This document shows positions 10,379 to 21,514 of a stretch of DNA of 64,000 bases, in pieces (within the stretch, counting starts at the first letter, position 1; every line of letters starts with the position of its first letter). Below the pieces are notes generated by a model. It was not told where the DNA came from, made no database searches, and worked only from the letters and a program-made list of their open reading frames with translations. The stretch covers positions 58,649,127 through 58,713,126 of the forward strand of contig CM019826.1 in NCBI GenBank assembly GCA_009763385.1. Reading direction: 5' to 3'. Source of the DNA: Coix lacryma-jobi var. lacryma-jobi. Lineage: Eukaryota; Streptophyta; Magnoliopsida; Poales; Poaceae. A program made the translations under genes and the position numbers.

Positions 10379-10587
10379 ATGAAATTTATTTTATTCCAAA
10401 ATTGCTACTCCTTTCCTTACAGTCCGATCAACTGAGTCCCCTCTTTAGTCGATCAGCCGAGCCTTCTTCCCAACCGTTGTTTCTCTTTTCAATGCCACTC
10501 TCAAACCCTAGCTTCTGAACAAGCCCGCCGCCACTCAATTCGAGCAAAAACCTTCGAGAATTCAAGCTTAGCACTCCCGCAAATCAA

Positions 10588-13475
10588 ATGGTGACCCAAG
10601 ATTCCATCCCCGAGGTAAGAAGTTTTGGTCTCGATACTTTTTCTTCTGATGATCCCTTGCTCTGTATACTCCTCATATTCCCTTTAATTCCTAGGCACTT
10701 CATGACCAAATCCTCATCCCTATTCATGATAGTCCAAATGATTTCTTCCTTGGCCCGGTAGGCAACCTTGACCCTACCGAGGTCATTGTTGCCGAGACCC
10801 AAAGAGTTCCTTTCAAGAATTTAGATTTTGCTTCAAACAATTGGGGAAAGACCCCTTTCAGGAACTGGCCATCAATCATCTCGGGTTGGAGGGATTGGCT
10901 AATTAAGGTAGAAGCCAAGAAGAAATCAGATTGGATCCTCCGCAATTTGGATCAGTGCATTACTCTGTCTTTAGCTGATATGAAAAAAAACCGAGTCAAT
11001 GTTAAAAGCTGCTTGCTATTTCTAGTCTGGAACCTTCAACGTCTTCATGTTCAACCAAGGGCCCATGACCCCAACTTTAGCCAATGTGCATATGTTGACC
11101 GGCTTAAATGTCACTGGATCCATCAACCCTCACAGCCTTCAAGTCAAGCCTATCAAGCTTGGAAATCTTAAATCTGGTGGCTGGTCTAGCTACATTGCTT
11201 CATTCAACACCCCTCAATCCAGCGTTTCAGAATGAAAGCATATAATTTTTCTAAATATGTGGCTGGAGAAATACTTATTCTATGGGCAAAGCTATGGTCC
11301 AACCTCAAATTTCCTGGCATTAGCAGAGATGCTGCCCGTGAATTCAAATATCCCTCTCAGAAAATATCTTCTAGGTGCTCTATACAGCATGCTGAATAAA
11401 GTTTCTCAGAGTTTGATGGAGAATAAAGGTATCCCATCAATAATTGGTCCCTGGTGGCTACTCCAGCTCTGGCTCAACCTTCACTTTCACAAGTTGACAG
11501 TTCCAGACCTGAGAACCCTATCCTTCCCTTCATCTTACTCAGAGGACCAAGAGAAGCAATTAGTTGATGAAGCAAAGATGAGAAGGTGTACTTCTTTTGG
11601 GGAAGCTGCTGCTATGATAACCATTGATGAACCAATCAGCTTCTTCTTCAAAACTTTTTATGGAGGTTTCCCAGCAGCTATCGTCAATTGGTTTCAGTAT
11701 CCAGACATCCCAGAGCTTGAAAATCCATACACCTTCAGATTTCAATCAGAATGTGATGATGAGGGCTTGAAAATTGTATGTCAATTGATAAAGTCTTGCC
11801 TTCTGCCTACTGAAATCAGGCATGGTAGAGAAAAACCTCCCATGTCTTATGAATTTTACCACCCTGTTATGGCAGCTAGGCAGATGGGTTTTTGCCAAAC
11901 ACCCCTAGCTCTCTTTTTCGCCGACAAACTCAGACCAAGGGAAGCAGTAGATACTGCTCTAGAATATAGCAGAATTTATCAACTGGAGCAATCTCAATGC
12001 CTGAAAATGGTCAAAGAATGGAACTGTCGGCCTTTCTCTTCATCTTCTTTCAACAAATTCAGACTTTCAAGCAACTGATGAAGTGTGATTTCACTCCTTT
12101 CAAACTCTATATCTTCATCATTTGTCTTATTCTGATATCACTTGCAAATATTTGCAGGATCTGGTTATTTGGAATCCTCCCAAATTGAACTATGGTGCCC
12201 AAACCCAAGAATTGGCTTTGATGCTCCCACCATAAAAACTTCAATGAAGAGGAAAGCTTCTGATATCCCAGATGACCAAACCCTCAGCACCTTCATAAAG
12301 GAGGTTGGTTCTTCTAAAACCAAGAAGCCAAAAGCTGACAAGCCAAGCGTCAAAATCATATCAAAGAAGAAGAAGAAAGACACCTCTGAAGACAATCAGC
12401 CAGTGAAGGATGCCACTACAAAGGTGAAGAAAATCTTTTCCTTCTTATACTTAACTCCTGATTCTAAACTTCCTCTTTGCTTTCTAATCTTAGGAGCAGG
12501 GTACACAAGAGCTTGATATCCAGAATACTGAATCTGAGCTGCCTCCTTCTCCCGAAATTCATCAGGAACCTCCTCTACCATCACCAGGTATAATTTTAGC
12601 CGATGATCTTATCTCTGCAATAAATGACTCCAAAATTTGATAAAATTTCACTTCAGATATACTTCCTGAATCTTCATCGGCTGCCCTTGAACTTCAAATT
12701 ATCCCATCTGATCAGGTACTTTAAATACTATCCCTTTCTTTAATAGCTCCCATCCATAGTTATTCACATATTTGAATATATAGGAACAAAGATAGCCCTC
12801 TTCTCCTGTCATCCCTTTTATCTGAAAGATTATATGGATGAAGAAGAAATTTCTGCTCCAAAGTCCCCATGAAAACTTTCTGAAGAAGTTAGGGCTTGGC
12901 TTCAACTACTACTTCCCCTTCTGGAAGTTAACATAGCCGATTTGGTACAAGATGCGAAAGGGGTCGGGGATATTCTTGATCTGGTTAAGGATGATATACT
13001 AGATGACTTGAAGGAAGCTTTGACTTCTGTTGCTCACATAATTTCTTAGATCAAAGTTTTCCAAGGCCAAAGCCAAACTCATTGCTTGTGAAGTTCAAGC
13101 ATTCCTACCAGACAGGAGCAACGATGTATTTTTGACATGGTTGCTGCAAAGAATACCATAAATCAACTGAACTCTGACTCCACTGTTCTTATTGGTAACC
13201 TATCCTCTTTAAAAGCTGAGAGAGACTAGTTGCTAAGCAAACTTCAAGCTATCAACGAGCAGATCAAATTGGAAAAAGAAAATCTGGAGAAAATTCCAAT
13301 TGCACTTTGTGAGCAGAAGAAGAAGATAACACTCTTTCATGGTGAGCTTCAGGACATCAAGACCAGAAAGAAACCGATTCTAGGTTCAAGTGAAGAGGAT
13401 CAGAAGGAAATAGCTGACATAGACATTATTCGTTTAAATGCCTTGGAAGCTCTGAAATCAGCATTAAACATGTAA
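10588..13475 (+). pseudogene. Antisense gene 1 of Tat-1: plant mobile domain protein, multi-exon
   Basis: This lies opposite to gag-protease, between them and the 3' LTR, the place where Tat elements carry antisense genes. Exon 1 is 10588-10614 (nine codons), with a GTAAGA donor and a CCTAG acceptor (intron 10615-10694). Exon 2 gives FFLGPVGNLDPTEVIVAETQ and a Trp-rich segment. A frameshift near 11010 and an in-frame TGA at 11233-11235 break it before the long frame to 12078 (ACYFSS..., then WWLLQLWLNLHF and TFYGGFPAAIVNWF). These fit the plant mobile domain (PMD, aminotransferase-like) family. Later exons encode a lysine-rich tail (12220-12420) and a coiled coil (13230-13475), separated by GT..AG introns at about 12423-12492, 12588-12655 and from 12715. 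Function unknown. Confidence 0.7.
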
Positions 13476-13693
13476 TTTCACTTTGATGATCATCTTTGTA
13501 AGCAATATTTAATTTTGCCAAGAACTCTCGATGCTTCATCAGCTATTCAGCCGATGTTAGTCATATGTCTTAGTTGCTTTTAGTCGATTGGTACTCAAAC
13601 GGCTTTCGCATCTGCCACTTAGTCGATTTACCTTAGGATTTAGATCTGAAGGTTCTCAAAAACCGACGCCTTTTTGCCTTCTCTATTTTCGCT

Positions 13694-13701
13694 TATAAAT
13701 A
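13694..13701 (+). promoter_or_regulatory. TATA box for antisense gene 2 of Tat-1
   Basis: TTATAAATAC lies 109 bases before the ATG at 13810, with a pyrimidine-rich leader between. It suggests that this antisense gene has its own promoter inside the retrotransposon. Confidence 0.55.
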
Positions 13702-13809
13702 CAAAACGCTGGCTTCCTGAATACACCACGCATTCATCGTCTCGTTCTCCAGCTTCTGCTTTTCTCAACCGCCGACTGCCCCTCTTCTTCAGCCAGCGAC
13801 CAAAACCCA

Positions 13810-14712
13810 ATGGCGGACGACCGCGGCAAGCGCCCTGCCGAAGAGGAATCCGTTGATGGCCCTCCGGCGACCCGCCATCGCGTGCTCAGGTAATAATCTC
13901 TCCACGATCATCCTTTTCGTGTCCCAAAATTTCTTTTTTACTCAAGAAAAACCCTAACTTTTCTCCCCTTTCTTTACAACCCTTCTCCTCCGGCCCACGG
14001 CCAAGGTCCTAGCCGACCTCCGTCGGGCTATGGACTAGCACTCGATGAGGATGCTTGGGCCTTCATCCGGGGCTACTCCAACACTCGGCGTCTCCTGGAG
14101 GAGGAACGCCGCCGAGCCACCCGCATCGAAGAAGAACTAGAAATCCTCCACGCTCGCCTCAACAGTGCCTTGGAGCATTTAGAGGCATCCGACACCAGGG
14201 TCGCTGGTATCACATTCTCAGATCTTTTGATGCATTACCCTTGATTTTGAATCAATTACTTTTTGCACAGTCACCTGGCTGATCTTGGTAACTGCTTGTT
14301 GAATATTTAGCCGATCCGTTCTCATATTTGATTAAATAGGCTATCTTTAATTTTAATCCTTTCTCGCCTGAATGCGGAGCTTCAACACCAACTCGAATGG
14401 CTCCCGGGGCTGGCCACGGCCACCGTTGACTTTGTGAACGCCCGAGGGGCGACATTGAAGGCGCACCTTGAGGACGTCGGGGTGCGTACCAGGGAGCTAG
14501 TCCTCCACGCCGTCAGTCACGGTGCCACCTTCGCTTTGGCCGGAGCAGAGCTCAGCGGTGCTGAAATCTCTGGGGAAGTCACCCCCTCCTTCGTCGGCAC
14601 CAGAACAAGGGATGATTTCAGGGAGCTGGTGGATGAATTCGAGCTGCTGGGGCTCGCCGTGGCGGAGGTGACACACCTGGAGGACCTCCTGAACAAGCTT
14701 CACTTAGAGTAG
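13810..14712 (+). CDS. Antisense gene 2 of Tat-1: unknown coiled-coil protein, probably three exons
   Basis: Exon 1 starts at the ATG 13810 (MADDRGKRPAEEESVDGPPA) and ends in CTCAG before GTAATAATC (13891). A second exon, roughly 14025-14200, reads LDEDAWAFIRGYSNTRRLLE and then a charged helix rich in E, R and L. A third, about 14370-14712, reads RLNAELQHQLEWLPGLATAT and ends in EDLLNKLHLE with a TAG stop. The frame is clean within each block; exact splice sites for the second intron are uncertain. I do not recognise a domain beyond coiled coil. GC content is much higher than in antisense gene 1, so it may have a different origin. Confidence 0.55.
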
Positions 14713-15097
14713 TTGCTTTTAATGTCTTTCTGTAAATTCAGTCTTATTTGCCTGAACAAACTGATCATCTGCAAAAACTGTCCCTGCATCGTCAGGCTTC
14801 AAATAAATTTATGTTTGATATCTTTTGTATTGTTGCTGAGTTTCTTAGAATTTTCCTTGATTTTATTTCTCCATTGAATGTTCTAAAGGCGATACTTCTT
14901 CAGTATCGTCTATTTTTATTCTGAAGTCGATACCTTAGTATCGGCTATAAAATTACAATAGGGCTAAACCCCTGTGCAAACTCATAACTTCTAAAAATAC
15001 ATCGGCCTCGACTTGTCATTGTCTAACAACTCCTAGTTCTTTGGCCGATGTAAAACCTTACTCATCCTGCTTTCGTCCTCATTGACTGAATAATCCA
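14713..15097. other. Region between convergent Tat-1 genes
   Basis: It separates the 3' end of antisense gene 2 from the 3' end of gag-protease. Two small hairpins, GATACTTCTTCAGTATC (14891-14907) and GATACCTTAGTATC (14930-14943), are the only structure I see. No RT, RNase H or integrase sequence is present where pol should continue. Confidence 0.5.
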
Positions 15098-16455
15098 TTA
15101 CATATATTTTTTGAAGCCGACTGCTTGGAATGGTTGTTGGTCATCATCAAACATCTTGATGAAACCTTCTTCATGTATCTTTCCAGAGAAGCACTCCACA
15201 CTGTCGAAGTTCCAATCTTTAGGGTAAGAGTATACAATACTCACAGTTCAATCGGCTGGTACCACTTCTACAATGTCTCCGATCCACTGTATCATATTTT
15301 GATGCATGGTAGATGGAACACAACAATTAGCATGGATCCAATCTCTCCCAAGAAGCACGCTGTATGAACCCTTTGCATCGACTACAAAGAAAGTAGTAGG
15401 CAAACTCTTGCTGTCAACTGTTAACTCGACACATATAGCTCCTTTCATAGTCCATACGTTCCTAGCAAAGTCTGTCAATCTCATATCGGTTGAGTCAAGT
15501 CCACTGCAGTCTTTCCAAGTTTTCTGAAGGTAGCATATGATATTAAATTAACAGCTGCACCTCCATCAACTAACATCCTGCTCAAAGGTCTTCCATCAAC
15601 AAACCCCTTTAAATACAAAGCCTTTAAATGGGAATGCTTTTCAGGCTTTTGAAACAGCTCCTTCTGTTTGATAGATCCACTGAGCAACTGTTTCTTCATC
15701 ATCAGATTCCTCTTCATGATCAGTAGATCTGAACTCAGCAGGCAACATGAATAGAGTAGATATATTAGTCGATGGTTCCTTCTTATCGGCTATCTGCTTT
15801 ACCTGCCAGACTTTGGGTCTCTTCTTATGATCTTCATCGTTCCTTAATCTCTGAACCCATCTCTTTTGGTTGTCGGTCAAACCACTTGGACACCATTGTC
15901 CCTCTTGCCAAGAATGATCCTGATCGGCTAATTTTATCCCAAGCCGATCATGAACACTCTCATTTTTTACGCGCCGATTTGTTCTTTCAAATCTTAATCT
16001 TTCATGCACAAATCGGCGGTTGTCTCTCAACTGCCTATACTCCCAATATTGTTCACTATATTCTAGGCAATTACGAAGAGTAAGAAGTTTTAAACCTTCA
16101 TTCCAACAATGTCTAAAGAAAGGGCAATCCCAATGATTCTTTTCTTCATCTTTGATACGCCTTTCCTCTTCTCGAGATCTTCTATATTCCTCCTCTTCAA
16201 GCCACTCTTGGTATTCTTGTTCATCTCTTTCTCTAAGTATTTGATATTTTTCCTTCTGACGTTGCCACTTATTCAATAGGATTCTGACAGTTGGACGTCT
16301 TCTTGCCTCACCAGCTCTTGAAGTCTCATGGAAATCGTGTTGATCAGTGTTCTTCCCTTTCATCTCCTGATACTCCTTAGCTTTTAATTGTTTCTTCGGA
16401 TCGACTTGTCGGTGTTTGTTAACCGGCAACTTGTCTTGAGTAATCTCAGACGATT
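15098..16455 (-). pseudogene. gag-pro: Tat-1 gag (C-terminal part) and aspartic protease
   Basis: The minus-strand frame 16429-15641 is very rich in Glu, Arg and Lys with a Cys/His segment DCPFFRHCWNEGLKLL near 16090-16140, the C-terminal gag of Tat elements. Protease follows: RMLVDGGAAVNLISYATF (15525-15585) with the DGGA active site in place of DTGA/DSGA, as in Tat relatives, and the second conserved block SYSVLLGRDWIH near 15340. A frame change lies near 15640-15717 and a TGA near 15250. The frame ends at 15098 without RT. The gag N-terminus is missing because Tat-2's LTR begins at 16456; the coding frame runs open up to that junction. Confidence 0.8.
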
Positions 16456-16826
16456 TGTTCGGTGGGGATCGGCGTTCGTAGGACTCGGCGAGTACACAGG
16501 GACAACGATTTATACTGTTCAGGCCACTTAATAGCGTTATACCTTATCGTCCCGTGCGGCGTGTGCCTTGTGTATGATTATGATTCGATATTCGATTATA
16601 GAAGCCCGCGCTTGCTTCCCCTTATATATCCGGGTGAAGCATAGCACAGACCGGGTCCTAGTCAGTTACAACAGAGGAGTCCTATTCTAATTACAAGACT
16701 TCCTTTAAGAACTCGACTAAGTTATAGTGAGAGTCCTAATCCAAAAACACTTCATATCAAGTCTTCGGATCTCCCGTGTCGTCCGGGATTAATCGGAGTA
16801 ATCATCTTCTGATGATATCCCTAACA
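16456..16826 (-). mobile_element. 3' LTR of Tat-lineage element 2
   Basis: The ends TGTTCGGTGG (16456) and CCCTAACA (16826) give a 371-bp LTR. The minus strand contains TATATAA (16622-16628) and then the transcript-start region. Purine-rich GAGCTCGGGGCTTGACGG lies just outside the 16826 end on the minus strand. It interrupts Tat-1 gag. The 5-bp target CGATT (16451-16455) should recur at the element's far end, beyond this window. Confidence 0.6.
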
Positions 16827-17123
16827 TCCTGGTCCGTCAAGCCCCGAGCTCTTCATCATTTCCTCAAATTATTATCTCTGGTTTCTCTTTGAGAATCTCC
16901 GAGTAATGTCTTGAGAATCTTGAAGTGCTCCGTAAGTAAAGAACTTCCATGGCGTGCACTTTTTCCTGAAAAGTGCACCCATAGGGTGTAGCCCCCGAGC
17001 CTCTTGTTATTTATAATAACTTTGAGGATCTTTTGAGCTTTTCCGAGTAATTCTTGGGTAAGAAAAAACATTTCTTTTATGATATGTGCCCTGTAGCCCC
17101 AGCCTAAGTTCCGAGTACTCAGT
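16827..17123 (-). mobile_element. Tat-2 3' non-coding region, segment 1
   Basis: It holds G-rich minus-strand tracts (GGCTCGGGGGCTACACC near 16990-17005) of the polypurine type. It continues at 32027 after the Tekay element; joining 17123 to 32027 removes one copy of TCAGT. Confidence 0.6.
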
Positions 17124-19108
17124 TGTAACAACCCACAAATTTCTACGCCAAAAATCCCAACCACAAAATTTTTCTTTTCCTTTTACCTTGCATGATGAGT
17201 GAGACAACTTACTGTGCGTCAATCTCTAAGCACATGCATTAACATTCATACTTGACCATTAGGTAAGGTGCATAGTGTGTAACTAAATAACCTATTAATA
17301 AGCATATGTGATTTGGCTCTTCTTGGATTTCTTGTGTGAAATGCATCAATACATATACATAAACTTTGCAAAGCATGTTACGTGACAAACCCATAACTTA
17401 AGATCAATATTTGGATAAGGATTAACATTAACATTAGCTAATTAGGAAGTGAAATAGAGAAAAGGGAAACGGACTGACTGGGCCGAACCTTTCGCGCAGC
17501 CCAGCTAACCACCCGAGTGAATCCACCTGCGCGGCCATTTCGCCCGCCCACACGCACCCGCACGGCTCAACTTGCGCACACACTCGGCCCACGCGGCCGG
17601 TCCAACGCGCGCACTTGCACGTCTCGCGGATAGCCCAACCGCGCGCGGAGCGGCCCTGCCATCGCGTGCGACCGCGTCTCGCCTCCGCGCCGAGACCCCA
17701 ACACACAACCCGACCCCACGCGTCAGCGAGAACCATCTCTGTTCTTCTTCTTGCGCAAGCCGGAACAGAGCACGGCAACAGCGGCGGCCCCCCACCGTGC
17801 CACCTCGGCCGACCGCGGCTAACAACCCCTAACAAACTAGGGAATCTTGCCCCCTGCGATTGAATTGGAGGCGTGTGGAATCGGAGTGCCTCGCGACCCT
17901 CGATCGAGCTGCGTGGCCGATCCGCCATCCCCGCGACGGCACCGTGCGCCCATAAAAGCAGAGCCCTCACCGGAACCCCTGGGTTCCCAGCAAGCGTCGC
18001 CACACCGTGGCGCACTCACCACACCACACAGCCGAGAGAAGAGAGTAGCGAAGGAGCGGAGCCGTGGAGGATCGGGCGCCGCCGCGGAATTCGTCGGCGC
18101 CGAGGAAGAGGACCGCAAGCGGAGCACGGGGTGAACCAGGAGCTGCACGGCACTGCAACCGGAGCTACACGGCCTCGAATCGCCCTGCACCGCTATCCTA
18201 TCTTCACCGCCACCACGGTAAGCCTCATGCCGCCTCCGCCATCTTCGTCCTCTGCATCGGCCATGGCGCCCGTACCGGAGCGCGCAGGCCAGAGCCTCTA
18301 CCGGCTCGGAGCGAACCCACACCACCGCGCACACGTTGATGCCTCATGAACCGCACTCCGAACTAGGTAGGAAGACCGAGCTCACGGCGATGAAACGCAT
18401 GCACGTCGCCGCGAACTGACGCGCCGCGTGGCGAAACGTTGACCCAAACGCTATAGCCCACAAGAGACGCGCTGCTGGATAGCCGATGGTGATCACCACT
18501 CGAAGTAGAATCCCGTGCACACTCTAGTTGAAGCCATAGACCGGGGAGCATTCTAGCCGAGAGGGTGAGACGTCATGACCATGCGCGACGTCGCGGCTGG
18601 GCATGCCGTGGCGAACCTGTGCTCCAGTTGCCACGGGCCTCGAGCTGGGAAACTAACTGGCCGCATAGCATCACCGAGTGATGGAGAACACCGTGCGCGC
18701 CGTAGAATAAACTGGTGACCGATAATGAGCTCGTTCCGATGTCGCATGGTCGCGCCGCTGTGTGCCGCCGTGCGAGATCATACGCGTGGAGTTGCTGCCG
18801 GGATTACTGATGGCAGCAGCATGATCTAGAGGCAGTAGAGGAGATGGGAAGGAGACCGTATGATTGAATTTGGTTGGGGAGGAGCGGAGCTAGCCAAACG
18901 GCATAACACCGCCGCGGCTCCGCCGCCGAGTCACCCACGCTGGCCGCTAGGATCACCAGATCACGGAATTGGTGGCTTGGATCGATCCGCCGTAGAAGCA
19001 CGAGCACGCTGAAGCACAGAATCGAGTCCGGGGAGGCGAAGTTGAGCACCGGCGCAAGCGCGCCGTTGGCGGAGCGCCGCCGTAACAAAACAGAGGAGAA
19101 AGGGGAGA

Positions 19109-19372
19109 AAACACCGATTCGCCCGAGGCTCGAGGTTGAAGGAGGCCTCGGTGCAAAACACCGATTCGCCCGAGGCTCGAGGTCGAAGGAGGCCTCGGTG
19201 CAAAACATCGATTCGCCCGAGGCTCGAGGTGAAGGAGGCCTCGGTGAAAACACCGATTCGCCGAGGCTCGAGGCTGAGGGAGGCCCCGGGCAAAACACCG
19301 ACTCGCCCGAGGCTCGAGGTAGCGCCCTCGCATCACCGTCCGAGGGAGGCCTCGGCTCACTCGAGGGACGCG
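19109..19372. repeat. 47-bp tandem repeat, 5 units plus a degenerate one, in the Tekay 5' LTR
   Basis: The unit is AACACCGATTCGCCCGAGGC followed by TCGAGGTTGAAGGAGGCCTC and GGTGCAA. CCGAGG near the start pairs with CCTCGG near the end, so each unit can form a stem. Unit-specific variants (GTTGAAG, GTCGAAG, GTGAAG, GCTGAGG, GTAGCG) allow alignment with the 3' LTR array, which has one extra unit. Confidence 0.9.
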
Positions 19373-19738
19373 AACAGAAGCGTCCGAGTTGACGTAATGC
19401 TGACGTCATGCTGACATCAACACCCGTTGACCAAGTCAACGCTGACCGCGGACCCACCTGTCATTCACTAACTCCGAACTGACCAGTCACAGAGCGACAC
19501 GTGTCGTCACCCTGTTTAACCTGTCTTTTGTTATTTTCAGAAAATAGAATAAACTTCGGAAATTCATAACTAATTCATACAGACTCCAAAAATAGTGGTT
19601 CAAGTTGCTAAAATCATCTAAAATCGAGATCTACCTAATGGTACCATGTTTGAGTGCATTTGGATCTTTTAAATTTTCATTCGTTCTTTGTGCTATTCTA
19701 TAGATGTCGCTAATGCGACCGTTTTCATACGTTTTCAG

Positions 19739-21098
19739 AGCCGGAAGGGACGCCTGACAACGAGGATCACGACTACGAGGAGGAACAAGGCAACGATCAA
19801 TCTCAAGGTGCCACAACCCATCCAACCTCGTAGATCCCATTACGCATGCTAAACTACATTTCTAATTAATGATGCTCAGTATAGGACTTGCATGATAGAT
19901 TTGCTTGTAAGCCCATACCTTGACGCAACCTATCCCTTGCTACCCAGCTGATAGGATAGACACACGCGCTGTAAATACTATCTTGATTATATTTATTTGT
20001 GCTACGGTGAAAACCGGTGCATAATGCTATACGGTGTATATCGGGGAGTGTGCTGCGTGTGTTTTGGGTGAGTATGGATGGTGAGGGTTGTGTCGACCAA
20101 GCCGGAATATATGACGAGCCTGGTGCGAGTCTTGCCGTAGGGCATATCTGGATGCCCCTGTGGTGTGAAACCTGTGGCGGGTTAAATGGTGACATGAGGT
20201 GGATCTGGGTGTGAGCCGCTGGTGGAGCCCAGATCAGGAGCGTGCTGTGGTGGCACATATAATGAAAACCTTTGAGAAGACATTCCGGCTTAGTCACCCT
20301 AGATTGGTGCGGGATCTGGACCACGGGGAAATACCTTTACAAGCCACTCGCTCCTTATGGACGGGGACGGTCGGACTACCTGGTAGGGTAATGCCATTAC
20401 TGCTAGGCGAGAGAGTGCGAGGAAGGTACGGGTATCAGAGTCCCACACCCTTCCGAGACGATCACGGCTCCCCCTTCGGGAGAGGGATCGTGACTTCACA
20501 GACTTAGCCACCCAGACATACTTGAGGTGAATCCAGGGCTGAGTGGTAGGGTGGCATTACTCTAGGCTGGCAAGCGGCCGGTATCCGCCTAGGCACATCC
20601 GGGGTGCTGATGATGGCGATCTTGTGGATATTGTAGAACCTCTGCAGAGTGTATGGTTGATCGATCGATACGTTGGCCAATTCGTTGGCCGCGGACCTTT
20701 TTCCCTGACCTGTTTCCGACTAGTGAGAGCTTCTCTTTTCTCCCTCTGGTAAGAGTGTGCCGGCCGTGAGTCAGGTGAGACTGCGGGCCGTTGAGACAAA
20801 GGCTGGGAGGGAGCTGGCCTCTGTCGACTGAGCGAGAGTATGTGTGTGTGAGGGAATGGTGAATTGGTGATGGATACGGTGATAAGTTAAAATGGTGAAA
20901 CATGATAAACATACATAATTATTATACTGTTATGCATAGGAAAACCCAGCCTGCTAGGTCTGAATTTCATTTACCTGTTGCATCCACTACCACATATAAA
21001 TCATATAGGATGGGAAAGTGTGGCCAGTACAAATCGTACTGAAAATTGAGGTTTCAGGTTCCGAGGAGGAGTACCACTCCGAGGAGTTCGAGGAATAG
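19739..21098 (+). other. Putative spliced acidic exons in the Tekay 5' LTR
   Basis: Exon A is 19739-19807, after CGTTTTCAG and before GTGCCA. Exon B is 21058-21098, after GGTTTCAG, and ends in TAG. Joined in phase they encode PEGTPDNEDHDYEEEQ and then a second Glu-rich stretch (EEEYHSEEFEE) to the stop. The same pair is in the 3' LTR at 30412-30480 and 31731-31771, with one Gly-to-Arg change. No ATG in phase was found, so coding is unproven; the first exon may lie in the CpG-rich block ending at the donor at 18218. Confidence 0.45.
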
Positions 21099-21350
21099 GG
21101 GGTTTTCGCTTCTACGCTCAAGTTGGAGTTCGATCGCGCTTCTTCGTCTACTTCAAGCTGTTCCGGATGTTGTTTATCTAAATTTTCGCCTGTTGGCGAT
21201 GTAATAAATGTATTATCGTATTAAGTACGCTTTTATTCGAAGTATGGATTATTGATATTTGACTGGATTATCGGGTAATTTGACTCGAAAGAGTTTTATT
21301 ACACTTGACTCTGTGGATTTTCCCTTCGTGGAAAATCAGGTCATTTCAGT

Positions 21351-21363
21351 TGGTATCAGAGCC
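21351..21363 (+). other. Primer binding site of the Tekay element
   Basis: TGGTATCAGAGCC, complementary to initiator tRNA-Met, lies two bases after the 5' LTR. Confidence 0.9.
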
Positions 21364-21514
21364 ATACTTGACCTTAGGACGAAACCCCTAGAAAATGGAC
21401 GTTAGAAACAGGAAGCCACTCTCCTTCGGTTATATACCGACCCTGCATTTATTTTTTTCAATGCAAGGCTTATCTTACTATGGACTTGCTAACCTTAGCT
21501 TTTGATACGTGCAG

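Larger units (their letters stand above)
17124..21348 (+). mobile_element. 5' LTR of the Tekay element
   Basis: It runs from TGTAACAACCCACAAATT to TCAGGTCATTTCA. A CpG-rich block spans 17490-18350, a TATA-like CATAAAAG lies at 17951, and a good splice donor (CACG/GTAAGC) at 18218. A 47-bp repeat array is at 19109-19372, and two acidic open exons bounded by splice signals at 19739-19807 and 21058-21098. Long overlapping frames in the CpG-rich block on both strands reflect base composition. Confidence 0.9.

Noticed and set aside
17434..18349. Many long overlapping frames on both strands
   Set aside because: GC-rich LTR sequence has few stops in every frame; the same set recurs in the second LTR at 28059-28974, and none has a recognised domain.
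18804..19457. Minus-strand frame of 217 codons with RANRCFAPRPPS-like repeats
   Set aside because: Product of the 47-bp tandem repeat; it appears in three frames at once.
20299..20912. Frames of 70-107 codons within the Tekay LTR
   Set aside because: Identical frames occur in the other LTR, but they overlap on both strands and lack any domain or exon signals.
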